Assembly: GCF_000002075.1 (NCBI RefSeq) | Contig: NW_004797322.1 | Span: 302,199-366,198, forward strand | From: Aplysia californica | Taxonomy: Eukaryota > Mollusca > Gastropoda > Aplysiida > Aplysiidae | Direction: 5' to 3' | DNA: 64,000 nt | In this document: positions 1 to 13,921 of the stretch, piece after piece | Position numbering within the stretch: position 1 is the stretch's first letter | How the letters are laid out: each line of letters opens with the position of its first letter | Translations under genes and position numbers: made by a program | The notes under the pieces: model-generated | Databases searched by the model: none | Seen by the model: only the letters and a program-made list of their open reading frames with translations | What the model was told of the DNA's origin: nothing

Positions 1-78
1 GAAGAAGAAGAAGAAGAAGAAGAAGAAGAAGAAGAAGAAGAAGAAGCAGAAGAAGAAGAAGAAGAAGAAGAAAAAGAA
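1..78. repeat. (GAA)n microsatellite
   Basis: Nearly pure GAA triplets, with one interruption (GCA) at about 47, open the window and grade into unique intron sequence. Confidence 0.95.
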
Positions 79-886
79 GATGAACTAAAATAAGAAACAG
101 ATGGACATTTAAATACAAACTACAATAAACACTGCCCGAATAACTTTAAATTCTTTCTTACAAATCATGAAAATTGCAAATTTGTATAGCATTAAAAAAA
201 AACCCTGGCATATAGTATGTTTAGTCTAGTTCAGAGCAGATGCCGAAACATAACTGTTTTCCATCAAAAGAATTTTCAAGCATGAAAAGTGGTCCATTTC
301 TATCATAATAATGAAGTTTCTGTTCATTCCTTGAAATTGAGCTCAAGTTACTGTAAAAGAAGAGAGCTTCCAACTTTTTATGAAACAATGTGTATTATAC
401 ATGACTTCTGGAGCCCAAAAGATTTGTTTCAAAATACAATAAGATTCTTCAAAAGTAAGTAGTAGTTGCTGTTTAAAACTTACAGTACCGAAGGCTCATA
501 CAGGAAAAAAAAACCCTCAAATGCCCCACCATTTTAGAATGCAGAAGCCATGATAGAAATTTTTTTAATTAAAAAAACCTTTGCAGCCCAAGTAACACGC
601 TTTAAAAATTCAGAGTTTCATCAACCATTCAGTTATCATATTATTATAGCATGACTTTCTTCGACATTTGCTAAACTGAAGTGGGTCCGTTCGTTGTTTA
701 ATTATGAGTGCCTATTCAATTCGACGAAATGAAATCGCCAGCGGTAATGAGTGCATAATACGGCCAGGTGACTAACTGCAAGTGTTAATTGGTGCACTGG
801 CAATGAATCAAACATTTGAAAGTAATAAGTCATTAATTCTTTGCTTGTGCTTCTTCAGACCACGAGCAGGAAAACTTGATACTTAC
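79..886. other. Intron, nothing recognised
   Basis: AT-rich sequence downstream of exon 33's donor. I see no EGF exon, transposon ends or long reading frame. Confidence 0.6.
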
Positions 887-1009
887 CCACACATGTGTCA
901 TTCACATTTTTCTCAAAGCCAGCAGAGCAGGAACAAACGAATGATCCTTCATTGTTGGTACAATCCTCGTTAGCAGAGCATGGGTTTAGTGGTTCACACT
1001 CGTTTATAT
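887..1009 (-). CDS. cbEGF exon 33 of 33 in window
   Basis: 123 bp, opening DINEC, with [20 protein letters not shown] and an N-D-T sequon before C6. It is closely related to exon 14, including the intron adjoining the acceptor. The donor GTAAGT leads into an intron that continues past the left edge of the window, so more exons should follow. Confidence 0.92.
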
Positions 1010-4000
1010 CTGGGCATAGATTGAAAAGATGGTCATCAGTTTACACAGTGAATCAGTTTCTTTTTTTGTTCTGAATATAATTTTTTTAAAATATTTTAAA
1101 ATCTTCACAAATCAAGACATTTAAACCGTATAACCTAAGATTTCAGTTACCTTCCCCACAAATTGTTAATTGAACACCACCAAAATTAGCACCAAAAAAT
1201 GCTCATTCTTTACTGCATTTTCTCATTGTTCTATAAAAATGAACCTTAGCCTTGGTGCAAAAAAATAAATGGAAAATATTGCTCATTCTTCCTCTTATTT
1301 TGTTATGTTTCTCTTGATCAGCCAGTTTTCATTTGAGTTTCAGTTTCGCATGTACCTTTACTCAGTTTGAATTGTTTTCACAATTCATGTCTCTCAGGGA
1401 GAGGTGAAACCAAATTCCACTTTCTCTCATTATTCCCTTGATGATATCTCAGAGCAAACTGAGTGTCCCAAACGTCTTTCATATTACAAAAGTGCTACAT
1501 GTAATACAATGAACATTTTTAGGCTGTTCTGCTGGTCGTGTAAGAGACTGCTTCTTCTGTATAAGAAAATACCCCTGAATGTCATCACACTCAAACCTCG
1601 TGCTTCAAATATTATCATTCACATATTTCTATATCAAAATCTATATTTTCATATTTCTCCTTTATTTTTCTCAATTTTATGAGTTCTGAGAAAATATTAA
1701 GGCAACGTATTCAGAAGTACTTTGTCAATAGCTCTATTAATTGTTTTGGTTTAGTTTAACCATGCATTAAGTCAGTGGTCCAGGAGAAGCAATATTCTCA
1801 AATTTCCTGACACTGTTGCCATTGCTCAATCATGATAGTCATCAAAAGACGAACTCATCCGGAAAATCAGTTGTTATTCTCGTTTACAGCAAGCGAGCAA
1901 AAATTATCAACTACAGCCACAGACTAGCTGATTTATTAAACAGATAGAAAGGGCCATGAAGGACCATAAGCTAGTAACCACAACAACAAAAAATACAAGC
2001 ACTCCTTGATTCATGAAATAATCATGCATTCATTATTGAAGGAACATTGTTTAAATGGAACTTCTAAAGCAGTGAAATTTGTTGACAGAATCAAATGTCA
2101 ATCACAGAGTTCAAGAATGACTCTAACCTGACAGAAAAGATATGATGAAGAGAATAATTCAGCACACCAAGAAAGTAAAATAATATGAAGAAGAGGATAA
2201 TTTGGCACACAAGGAAAAAAAAATAATGTGATGAAGAGGATAATTTGGCACACAAGGAAAAAAAAATAATGTGATGAAGAGGATAATTTGGCACACAAAG
2301 AAAGAAAAATAATATGAAGAAGAGGATAATTTGGCACACAAGAAAAAAAAAATAATGTGATGAAGAGGATAATTTGGCACACAAGGAAAAAAAAATAATG
2401 TGATGAAGAGGATAATTTGGCACACAAGGAAAGAAAAATAATATGAAGAAGAGGATAATTTGGCACACAAGGAAAGAAAAATAATGTGAAGAAGAGGATA
2501 ATTTGGCACACAAGGAAAGAAAAATAATGTGAAGAAGAGGATAATTTGGCACACAAGGAAAGAAAAATAATATGAAGAAGAGAATAATTTGGCACACAAG
2601 GAAAATAATGTGATATGATGAGGAGGACAATTTTGTATGCCAGAAAAGTAATATAATATAAGGAGGATAATTTAGCAAAGCAGAAGGTAAATGATTTACC
2701 TATGCACCCAACGGGAGAAAAAATGTAGCCTGTGGCACATGAACACGAGAAGGAGCCTTCAGTGTTGGCACAGACCTGGTTCGCCAGACATGGCCTACTC
2801 AGACATTCATTTACATCTGTACAGAAAAAAACACAACAAGTTTTAAATAGTATTTGCCAATCACGAAAATGACAAAGAAAATGTAAATTGCAGAACATTG
2901 TTCTTACATCTTGCAATATACTTAAAAAATAAGATGAAATCACTGTACAGCTCTTTTAAGTTTGCAGAAGTGAACGATGGATTTGTTCACACTTCTATGT
3001 CAGGAATTTCCCTCACAATTCGAAGTAGCCATCCTGAGATGCAGACAAAGCTGTCAGACGAAACTAAATTTGTTTGTTTAGACAACATAGATAGAAGTCA
3101 CCTTAACAAATCTTCATGTGGTTGTACTAGAGAAGCTTAATTACTTCAAGTTCGACTGAGCAGAGCACAGGTACACGAGCAATGGAATTTCAGTTGCAGT
3201 GGGGGGTTTGTATTTAAGTTTGAGGCATTTAAAAGACGCACATGATAAAGAAAAGTTCATTTTTAAAGAGTGGCATTTTTAATTTCTTAAAATAATGGAC
3301 GTTGGCCAATTTTGGTTTGTTCTAAATTAATTGTAAAAGCCTAATTTAATACAATTACAAATTTTTGTTTTGAGTAAAGATAAAGAAACACCCCAACCAA
3401 GCTCACGTTTGAGAAAGGTTCAATACATAGTTGGTATACTGATTAATGATCCCAATGAACAAAAACAAATCTAAGAAAAAGAAAACCTGTTCTGTTTAGT
3501 ATTGGTTTGTTTCCATCTGTCTGAATTTGTAAAAAGGTGAACTCAGCTGTATGTATATAGACTATTTCAAAGGGAAAAAAAAATAGCACGTTCTATACAT
3601 CTTATTACTTTACCTGAACACCCTGAAGCGGATGAGGTAAATCCATTACTACATGTACAGGTGAATGAGCCGGGAGTGTTGGCGCAGTCTGCATTCGCTG
3701 AGCAAGGGTTCGCTCCTCCACATTCATCTACATCTGTAAAGAATTGACAAAAGTAGTTAAAAGTCTGTGCTGTCAGAATCAATATCAATTAAAATGTTAA
3801 ATATTGAACAGTGTCAAAAATAGTAATAACAGTTTTATATTTAAATCCTACCTCGATAAAACAGATGTCATTTGCTTACATTTAGTACGTATGTACTTGT
3901 GTGTGTAATTCTGCTTGAATGTGGGAATAAATATTGCACGCTTAGTTGAACAATGCACTGATACCCTGCCATGACTTATACTGTATTTGAAAGGAATACA

Positions 4001-7000
4001 TATGACTTTTCTTGCAGGCTACATCAATAACGGTATCAGTCACTTTTAACAATCTGTGCTCCCTCACCAGGGCAGTGCTACTGACTGAAGTTGTCTTAAG
4101 GCCATTCCCAAAGGGGGGATATTAGCAAGTTCTTATGCACAGTAGAATTGTAAATGGGTTGATTTATCAATGTCATGCTCATACTGTGCCAAAATAACAT
4201 ACGAGGGAACTGCTGCTTTTTCTTTCCTCAGCCTTATTATTGTCATTTTTTTTCTACTTCTTTTGTATGTTTGTCACTCTCTTGTGAACTGCTATTTCCG
4301 GGGTGCCTTGATAGCTGAAGCAGACTTTGCGCTGTTGAGGATAGAGAAATGAGCAGAGAAAGCCTGATTCCCCGTTTTGACTTCTCTGTTGACATCTACC
4401 CCTTGGCACTCATATGACCTTATGCAGTTGTGAGCGCCCTAAAACCTTACTAAAACTAACAATCTGTTTCTTCGTAAACCTAATCAACATTGAACTCCAA
4501 TAACCAACTCCCCTTTTTTGCTGCTAAAAGCAGGTGCTCTTTGCACTTACCAACACAAGTGTTATTCTCCAGCAGGTAGCCAGTGGAACAAGAGCAAGAG
4601 AATGATCCATTGTTGTTTGTGCAGTCTTCATTGGCTTGGCATGGTTGTTGTGTTTGACATTCATCCACATCTAGGCAAACATTGAGGATAGACATATGAA
4701 GAAATGAGCCAACTGGGACAGGTGGGGGTGGGGGAGGGGGGGTTGGGGAATCTTATTTTCAGCAACTCTTTACAATTGTCAGTCTCACAACACAGTATAG
4801 AGACATATTATATATAAGTGTTCAATCTGAACTGGAATGGCATCTTAGGCCTACAGGCTTTTATCACTATTACACTTCATCATCAAAAGTACAGAGTACA
4901 AAACTGCAGTATATTGGTAACTGAGGAGTAGATGAAGATAAGAGCCGCTTACAATATATGATACAAACTCTACCTTACCTCAATAAAATGTTAAGAGGCT
5001 AATTAAGAGCCTTGGAACATAAACAACAGACAGCTTTTCTTAAATAAAACTTACTTCTATGAAAGGAAAGGAAACTGAACCTTTGACATCATTATATTGT
5101 CTACAAGCAAGGAACAGGGAGTTTTCTTTCTTTTTTTTTTTTTTAAGACTTACATCTACGAAAGGATTTGAAACGGAACCTTTGGAATCATACTTCAACA
5201 TCTTGTCCAAAAGCTAACAACATGCTCCAGCTGTGTACAGATTGACCTACACTTTGTACTGGACCCACTATAGTTTGACTTTTGGTTCCAGAAGAAAAAT
5301 CCCACTGTAGGCAAGTTCCCGCTATAGGAATGCAAAGGGGAATTACAGAGAAATTTATATCAATTCACATGATCACCTCCCTTCCATATCAATAAAAATT
5401 TGGGCTTTAGTTTAGTTTTCCTTTTCTTGTGACATTATTTCTGCCTTTAACTCTTCCCAAACATAGGTTTTTTGGGGGTCTAGACATAATTAACTTGTGG
5501 CTCGATAAGGCTATACAGGTGGGGTACAAAATAACTTCATAGAAGCATAACCATCATTCAAAACGTAATATATGATATATCAAATTGAAGGAAATTGAAT
5601 GAGGAATACATCCCAATATGAAACAAAGATTAATTTTGAACATAAGTATGCATTCGAAGGGCTAGAAATGGCGATGGTGATGAGAAAAATAAATTTTGAC
5701 GGTAAAAAATTAATTCACCAAACACGTGAAAGCACATCAGCATAGTTATCTTATCATATACAGGCCAAGAGCATAATCCATAAATGTCTGAAAGCGCGGC
5801 TTTTTATTTGAAAGCAATATTCCAATTTTTGTTTGAGTTATGATATTCATACTGAGTCCGATTACATCGTTTTGTTAATGCAAGACCGCAAGAACTAATT
5901 CACTCGTTGTTCCCCAAACCCACGCTTAGACAAAGTGAAACTAGAAGTTTTCATTTCCTAAATCCTTTCCGAGTTTTTCAATAGCAATAAAAAGTAATTA
6001 TAAATGACGGAACTTGTTAAAACGAAATAAAACTGAGGCACCCTATCACAGCCGATGTTTCGGCGATACGTCCACAAGGGGTGTGGACTCACCCTGATAT
6101 ATCGGCAATATATCCAGAAAAAGTTAATTCAAGTGAGAAGCATTTCCTTGTGCTGTCTATCGTACTGGTAGGCCTACTACTGTAGAACTGGCGAAGTGGA
6201 TGCATGCATATGCCTGAGCATCAACGATCGCACATCAATGCTCTTCTCTTATTTTACTTTTTGGCCTATTACAATTTTGTCCACAGTGGACTTAAAAAGC
6301 CTAAAGAGGCACTTTGAATAAAACAGGTCCTAGGCGACGCTAAGGCACATCACATTTGGACTGGCTCACGTAACACGTCTCTCTGCACCATCTCTATCTG
6401 CCGCCTCCCCTCTATGTGCCTGCACCACCTCACTCATCACTAGACTGACCAATCACAACGCTGTACCGCTGATTGCCTGTTTGGAGCCCGCCTACAGCTC
6501 ACCACCCTCCAACCCCCTTCCCCCCCCATCTAGAGCTCGCTCGATTCCTCCCGCTGTATCCAAGTTTGGAATATTCCTTGCCCCGATATACCCAAGCACA
6601 GGTAATTGAGTTTATATAGATCAAAAAAAGGGGGATTCCAGTAAGGTACAACTGTCGGGATCGTCCCGCTGCAGCGGGCGCCGCTATAGTCATGTCCTAC
6701 TGTACTCACCTTCACATGGCCCTCCTGTAACGACTTGCTGATAACCAGCGGCACAGGAACACGTGTATGACCCTTGATTGTTGACACACACCTCTACCAC
6801 AGCTTTGCATGGGTCATCTGCACATTCATTCACATCTGGGCAAAGATTGAGTTCAGATTATTGGAAAGTCAAAAGAAAAGATCTTGCTGCAACATAACTG
6901 TTTATCTTAAGTTGACTCTGATTCTAGATCGCCACATGGTCATTTTGGTTCTGATTTTAGCAAATTGCCACGTAAGTCACATTTCTAGGGTACCGATTTT

Positions 7001-10000
7001 ATCAACCCAAAGATCCACATCTGGTTCTGTGCCACATTTACTACTATTTACACCCTTATTATTTATTCACTGTCCAATCCAAAATAATTTGAGTGCCCAC
7101 ATAGGGGCCTATATATAAATCCATCAAAGTGTCACTGTATTATAGTCGTTTTAATAACACTCTGCACTGCCTTAAATTGGGTGTGTAAAATTGTGGAATC
7201 CCTTGAGTAGTGAAGGGTTCACTCAGTAAAAATACGATTATCCAGGACTATATACTGATTTTTTCCCCCCACAGTCATTATGAATTATCAGACCAGAGGA
7301 CTACAAACTTCAACAAAATTACAGTTATTTGTTCATCATCAATATCCAAGGCGTATTGTACCTCCTTTTGCTGCAAATATTATAATAAATGAGATTAACA
7401 ATACCTCTCCAACAACTACAAAAACAAAAATTCTTTTGTATTATCACCAAAAATTGAATGGTTGAAAAGGAGCTGAAAATTCTATCATCTTTTTCACATG
7501 ATAAACATGTACCTGTTTTCTTACCCACTGCATGGAATAGAACACTCTAAAGATATTCACACCATTAACATTTTGTTACAATTTTGTTCTAGTAGGCCTA
7601 CTCTTCAATATCAAACTCTTGTAAAACAGTAGCATAATAATATGAACATGAATGTATCAAAAACATATCCACAAGCAAACATACCAATACAACCATGAAT
7701 TCAACAGTTCACTTGATACTGTGTTCATCATTTTATTACATTTTACACTGTATTTCGAGAACAGTGAAATGCATAAATTAAACATCATTAATTTGCAAGC
7801 TTGTTTCAACAACGCATCTAATCTGGCAAAGAAAAATTGTACCGAATAGAAAAAGCAAGTAAGTTGCATAACAATGGCAGTGAGAGAAAAGTAGCCATCA
7901 TCAGAATTTTATGGCGTTTTTGATTTTATTAGCAGGCCCACCCCCCCCCCCCCCAAAAAAAAAACAAAACAACCAAACCCAACCCATCAATTCATATTTC
8001 AGCCCCAGCCTAATTCTACTAGATGTACGACAAATGTTTAAACAGCAAACATGTATAAGTGCAGAAAAACAAAGTGGACTACACTTGGTAAAAAATATTG
8101 TAGCATCCAAAAATAAGTTTTGATATTATATTGACGGATTTTTGTGTTCTTGTTTATCGTGATCATATAGATTTAAAAATCTGGTAATATTTGTCTAATG
8201 AACCAAAAAGAAAAAAACAACAACAAAAAAACCCAGTTTCATCAGAGCTGTGTTATAGAACCATGCTATTTCCATTTTCATAGATTTAAGGTATAAATTC
8301 ATCAACAGGCAAATGAAACATTTGAAAGAATCATAACATTATTCAATTCATTTTTATATTAGGGATGTCAAGAAAAAAAAGGTCTTCTTGTATTCTCAGT
8401 TATGAATAATTTTAAATAACTGGATGACTTAAATTCTCTTTCAATGATTTGATCTGTAGATAAAAAGGGTGGCTGACAGGTTATAGTGACTTCGGACTCA
8501 CAAATAATTTTTAAGCAAGTACCGTATCAGTGACATAGTGCTAGGGTTTCGACGGGTGGTCACTGGAGTGTGTCCTTGAGCAAGACACAATAACCCTAGC
8601 AAAAAAGGCTGCTCAGCAAAGGCAACCAACAATACTTGTAAAATTGTCTGCATTAGTGCAATATTGTGTACGCTATTTGGTGTTCTTTGTATGCTACTTG
8701 TGTGCTTAATATTCAATAGTGTAAAGTATGTAAATATGATTGTCATTGTAACCTAAATTTCCCAAAAGGGATCAACCAAGTGTGTAATTATCATTATTGT
8801 TATTGCTGTTGCTATTATTAATATTGTAAGTGATATTATTACTATTGTCATCATTATTATTAAGCTTGTATATTTAGTAACTTTTAGTTTTCATGAAAAT
8901 GTTTTAATAGCTGCTGCTGGTTGCAGCTCCTGTCCATCACAGTACAGTTTCTAAATAGCTAGGAAAGTTATATTTTTACAATACAGGGACACGCTGGGAC
9001 ACATTAAACATTTTCAGTTGGTAGGAAATTTTGAACTTTGTCCGGGTGGTGGCCGCAGCCTACTCTTATCGATTTTGGACCAACAAGGGATCTTTAACGT
9101 GCATAACTTGCACACTGGACCCCTGAGATTTTTTTGCAGACCTACCCCAGAAGGCTAGGTGTAGATCTTTCCTACCATAAGATCAGGAGTGTGGCTGAAA
9201 GACAGCAAAAAGAAGGAGCCAAGGAGTAACAGTAGAAAGGTTGCAGAAAGAGTCAGGAGCCCAGAGGAAGGGGAAAATGAGGTGAGAGGGTAGGGGCAGA
9301 AAGTGGAGACGAAAGCAGAAGACAAAACATTGCTAGAGAGCAGGAAAGGAGGTGAAAGGAGACAATTTTAGTGAAAAAAAATTTCTGTCGCTATTCGAGT
9401 TCGAACCCGAGACCTAATGAATGAAAAGCGAAGACCTTAACCTCTAGGCCATGAGAACCCCCAACCTGTCTCTAATTTAAAATGATCTAAATTGTGTCAG
9501 AGGCATGCAATTAACCAACAAATTACTAGCTCTAACAGACTGATAGTGTAGTGTATAGGCTTGCTGGTATGAAGCTGAGCTGGAGTGTGTGCCAGCCAGG
9601 ATCAGATTCTAAACAGAGCTCACTCTTATATGGGTTTTGAATAAGTTTTCATGGCAATCCCTCTATCAGGTTCAGTTCTTTCAGAGACAAGATTTCAGAT
9701 AAGAGGTGTTACCACTAAAATAACTTCATTATGTTTAACACACCGTACCATAAAACATTCTGAAAGATTAGAGAAGACATGTGGCTGCTGATGAAGGAAA
9801 TTATATAATTTTTAGACGTCTTGAAGATAAAGAAACAGGTAGGACAGTGGGGCAACGAGATACAAATTATAATAGATTTAGGAAAACAGAGATTAAAAGA
9901 AGAGGCTTACCTGTACACAGGGTTCCATTGAGCTCAAAGCCAACATCACACGTACAGTTGAAAGAACCTGGTGTGTTGGTACACACCTCTTTCAAATCAC

Positions 10001-13000
10001 ATGGGTTTCCAGTACATTCATCTTTATCTGAGGATAAAAAACAATTTCAATTTTATTTACAAACAGACTGAACAGTATGGGAAATGTAAGAGCATTACAG
10101 TAGCTTATATTTGTTTTTCTGTGCCTTGCAATTTTTCTAAAAAAATGCATTACAATAATAATATAATGAGCACAGCAATTTTGAAATCACTCCATAATTT
10201 GTTGGTTTTTTTTTAGTAAAGAGAAGTACGATGACATAATGACAAGTAAATAAAGTTAGGTTAAAAGTCATAAAAGGTAAACAAATTGTGACACTAATTG
10301 GACTTCTTATGAGCGGATAGCTTAATTGCGATTGAGCCTGTGCAATGCAGTGAAATATGTCTGAACCGGGAATTTTGAAAATACAAAACTCCAGGAACAA
10401 GGGTTTTTTTGTGTTGAGAGAAAATGTCAAATCTACAAACTGATGCAGAATTTTAATATTTCATTCCAATAAATTCAATTTTGAAAACAAGTCTTACCCG
10501 GAGAAATCATAACAATAATCACTTCAAAAAGAAAGTACAGATATTTTTTTAGACAAAGGAAGCCGACAATAAGCATTTAAATCTCAAAAGGTCACAACTG
10601 AAGGAAAGGGGAAGTCAAAATCAGTTTCTAGATAAAAGAGAAAGACTGAGCAGCCAAATCCAAATAAGCATTGGCTTAATTATTTAAGACACCTGTCGTC
10701 ACAAGATACTATTCATAGACAGATAAAGCACACACAATACTGTTTTTTGTGATAAAACAGTGCTTACTTAGCCTTTGAATCCAATACTGTGCTAAGAACC
10801 CTTAAGATTCTGAGTTTGAACTGTACAAAAACAAAATTTTAACTCTATACCAAATTAGTTCTTTTTTTTTCAAAGGGAATGCAAAATCTACAAACACTTT
10901 ATTGTGCTTTCTGACACCATAGCTGCTCAACATCAGTTTCTAAGAAAGGTACTCAGTCACGACCCATTTGATCTCCGCTGTAAAGAAAGTAATTTAATCA
11001 TGATGTGTTACACAGTTCCACTGGCCCATCTTAGTTGTGGCTCATTAAGCTGCAGGTCTGTGATTTTTAGAAATAACATGGATTTTGATTACAAATAGAT
11101 TGCATTTATATGGCACTCTATCCCATACAAAAACAAGGTCTGACTATGTTACATTGATTATATCTATTTTTTAAATAAAAGCTGATTTTCTCCTTTCACA
11201 AACCTGCGGTTTAAGCTCAGCCTCAATCAGTAGTGCAACAGTGGCTTGACTTTGCCAAGTCAGCAAAAAACATAGCAAGCCATATGGAACAGCTTTGACT
11301 TACCTGGGTGTGTGTGAGTGTCTTAAGAGGACTTGGTGGTATGCAAAGAAGCTACAAAAAAGCGCAAAAGAAAACATGTCTTCCTTTAATTCTCCTATTT
11401 TGCTTAAGAAATATTCTCCTCTGTAGATCGGACATTGACAGATGAGCAAATATTATCATTATTATTATTAGGCTTATTATTATTACCTGTACACACTGAG
11501 TTAGAGAGCACATATCCAGTCGCACAGGGACAGCTGTAGGAACCTACAGAGTTGGTGCACACCTCATTTACCCCACAAACGTTTGTTCGACATTCGTCAA
11601 TGTCTGCAAAGAAAGAAACAGTATATTATCATAGTGACTGAGTTGTAGATGTTTTATGCTCTCTATGACACACTTTAGATCAATTAGGAGGTGGGCTGCT
11701 TTGACTTTGCCTGTCATGAGGGCCAACCCAGACTGAGAGGGATAGAGCATTCCAACAAACAAGTGGAGAAATTGATATAAATCCTACTCACATGAGAATT
11801 AAATGCATGGCTTGCTTCTGTGTTCAATGATTTGTATAAGAGCATAAAAACTACAGATTCTCAAACATCTTTTATTTTATCTAAAAAAACGACGTTCATT
11901 TTCTCTATGAATGTATTGCTCTTGATATCACAGGAAAAATCATGTAAAAAATTAGCAAACACAGTACTTATAATCCACCAAGAACGCTTTATTAAAAAAG
12001 AACAGAAGTTTTAGGAATTTTTTTTTTTTTTCGTTAATTATTTTGTAATTTCAAAGAATGACAACTTGACTTCAAGCGGAGGAGAAAATTTGTAATCAAA
12101 TTCAGACCTCTGTCTTTTGTTTATAGGCAAAGAGTCTAAAGTGCATTTGAGAGTGAGTAAATAGAAGCATTACAACATAACTATGGCTGTATAGTCTGTA
12201 TAGTGCAAGGAAAACTGAAGCTGCACAGACATGTGCTCATGGATAATCTTGAACATTTTTAAGAAAGCAAGACAATATCCCCCCCCTCCCCCCTCCTCCG
12301 ATGTTTGATTTCTGGACCATTGAGACCTATCTGAAATAAAAACGACCCCATTGTCACAAACGTTCGTTGCCTTTGATACACACTGAACCAAAACATCTAG
12401 TATAAATTGAACGTTAAGATGAATGGTCTTTATTACCAACTCCATGAGGCCAAAAACATTCCAGCCCCAGAAGACCCAACCCAAGTGAAATAATTACTCT
12501 TAACTTTATAATTACTCTTAAATTACTTCTGGTTTGCTTTTGTCGATAACTTTAACGTTCAAGTGACCATTGGCGCTCACTGAGTGGCGTTGATTATCAT
12601 AATTCAAAAGTCTAGATGCCGTCATACTGTCACTTAGGCATTTGAATCATGTAGATATTGTCAGGTCTAAACTGCTTATGTTCAGTAACTTATGTAAGAA
12701 AGCAGCTTTTTCTTTTTAAAATTGGTTACAGACCATCTTCCTACATGATATCACATCAAATATCTGAACTTCAGATTTATAGGTACGAGCCCAAAGAAAT
12801 AAAACAGTTTTTTGCTTCTCCTGAAAAATTTGTCTCTTGGCACTTAGGTGGTTGAATCATGTGGCTAGTGATACATACAGTTCATCATTAAGACAGGTAT
12901 GCATTTGTGAATAAAAAATGCTTCAGCTGGTTTTTGAAAATGAAAATTGTTGGGCAGATCTTATTTTATATGAGAGTTCGTTCCATACATGGGGACCAAA

Positions 13001-13862
13001 GAATAAAAAGGAATGCTCGCCGTACGTTTTGTAATTTTGTTTTGGAGTTTTAAGAATCAGATTATCAGAAGCTGATCTAAGTGCTCTATGTGGATGGTAT
13101 AATGCCAGGAATGTTTTAGGATAAAAAGGTGTAGTATCATTTATACATTTAAAACAAAACAGCAGTTTTGTAATTGATCCTTTCTTTTATTGGCAGCCAG
13201 TGTAGTTCTTCCAGAAATGTTAAGCTCATTCTTTCATAAATAAAAGGAAAAACTGAGCCTCAGTCTGTCCACTTTTACTTTCAGTTTCCAGCAAGTGAGG
13301 CACAGTGTGAAGTTGTGTAAAAAATATGATATATATACACAATAAAGGAGTAAATGACACGAGTTAAAACTTTACCTATACACACAGTTCCATTCTTCTC
13401 AAAGCCAGCAAGGCAAGGACAGGTGAAAGATCCCTCATTGTTGGTACAGTCTTCATTTGCCTTGCATGGGTTTCTGGCACATTCGTTGATGTCTGCTCAC
13501 AAAGAAATATGTCATGAAGTTCCCTCACAATTGAAATGATAGAAAGAAATAAAAATGATCATCTATAAAAATGCAAGTCTTCGTCACAAGCTGTAGATAC
13601 TGCTTCATGATTGGAACTGAACAAACAAGCATATATATAAATTAAGGTTTGTTTCATAGTCTTGTCTCAAAAACCTACTTGAGGAAATTATTCGGATAAA
13701 CTTCTTACATTTTTTTCATAAAGTAGTTTTCTCTGTGCCAGGGGACAGACCAGGCTAAAAGCTAATGTAAGGGAAAATCATGACTCTAACCACAAACACT
13801 TTTGTCTCCCTCAAGAGACAATTCAAAATTAAGTTTTGATTCTATATCTCCCAGTGTGTGTT

Positions 13863-13921
<59 letters not shown>

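Noticed and set aside
2091-2943. Three long overlapping minus-strand frames (146-281 codons) rich in Cys, Leu, Phe and Ser
   Set aside because: They are the three frames of a stop-free 43-bp minisatellite; one is merely fused to exon 32 by reading through its donor.
6040-6125. Repeated GATRT(T/A)TCGGC segments around a GTCCACAAGGGGTGTGGAC palindrome
   Set aside because: A short local palindrome without sister copies in the window; too little to call an element.
9380-9465. Possible tRNA gene with A- and B-boxes
   Set aside because: It is the head of a SINE with body and tail attached and sister copies elsewhere. I could not fold a complete cloverleaf. The same holds for 41080-41143.
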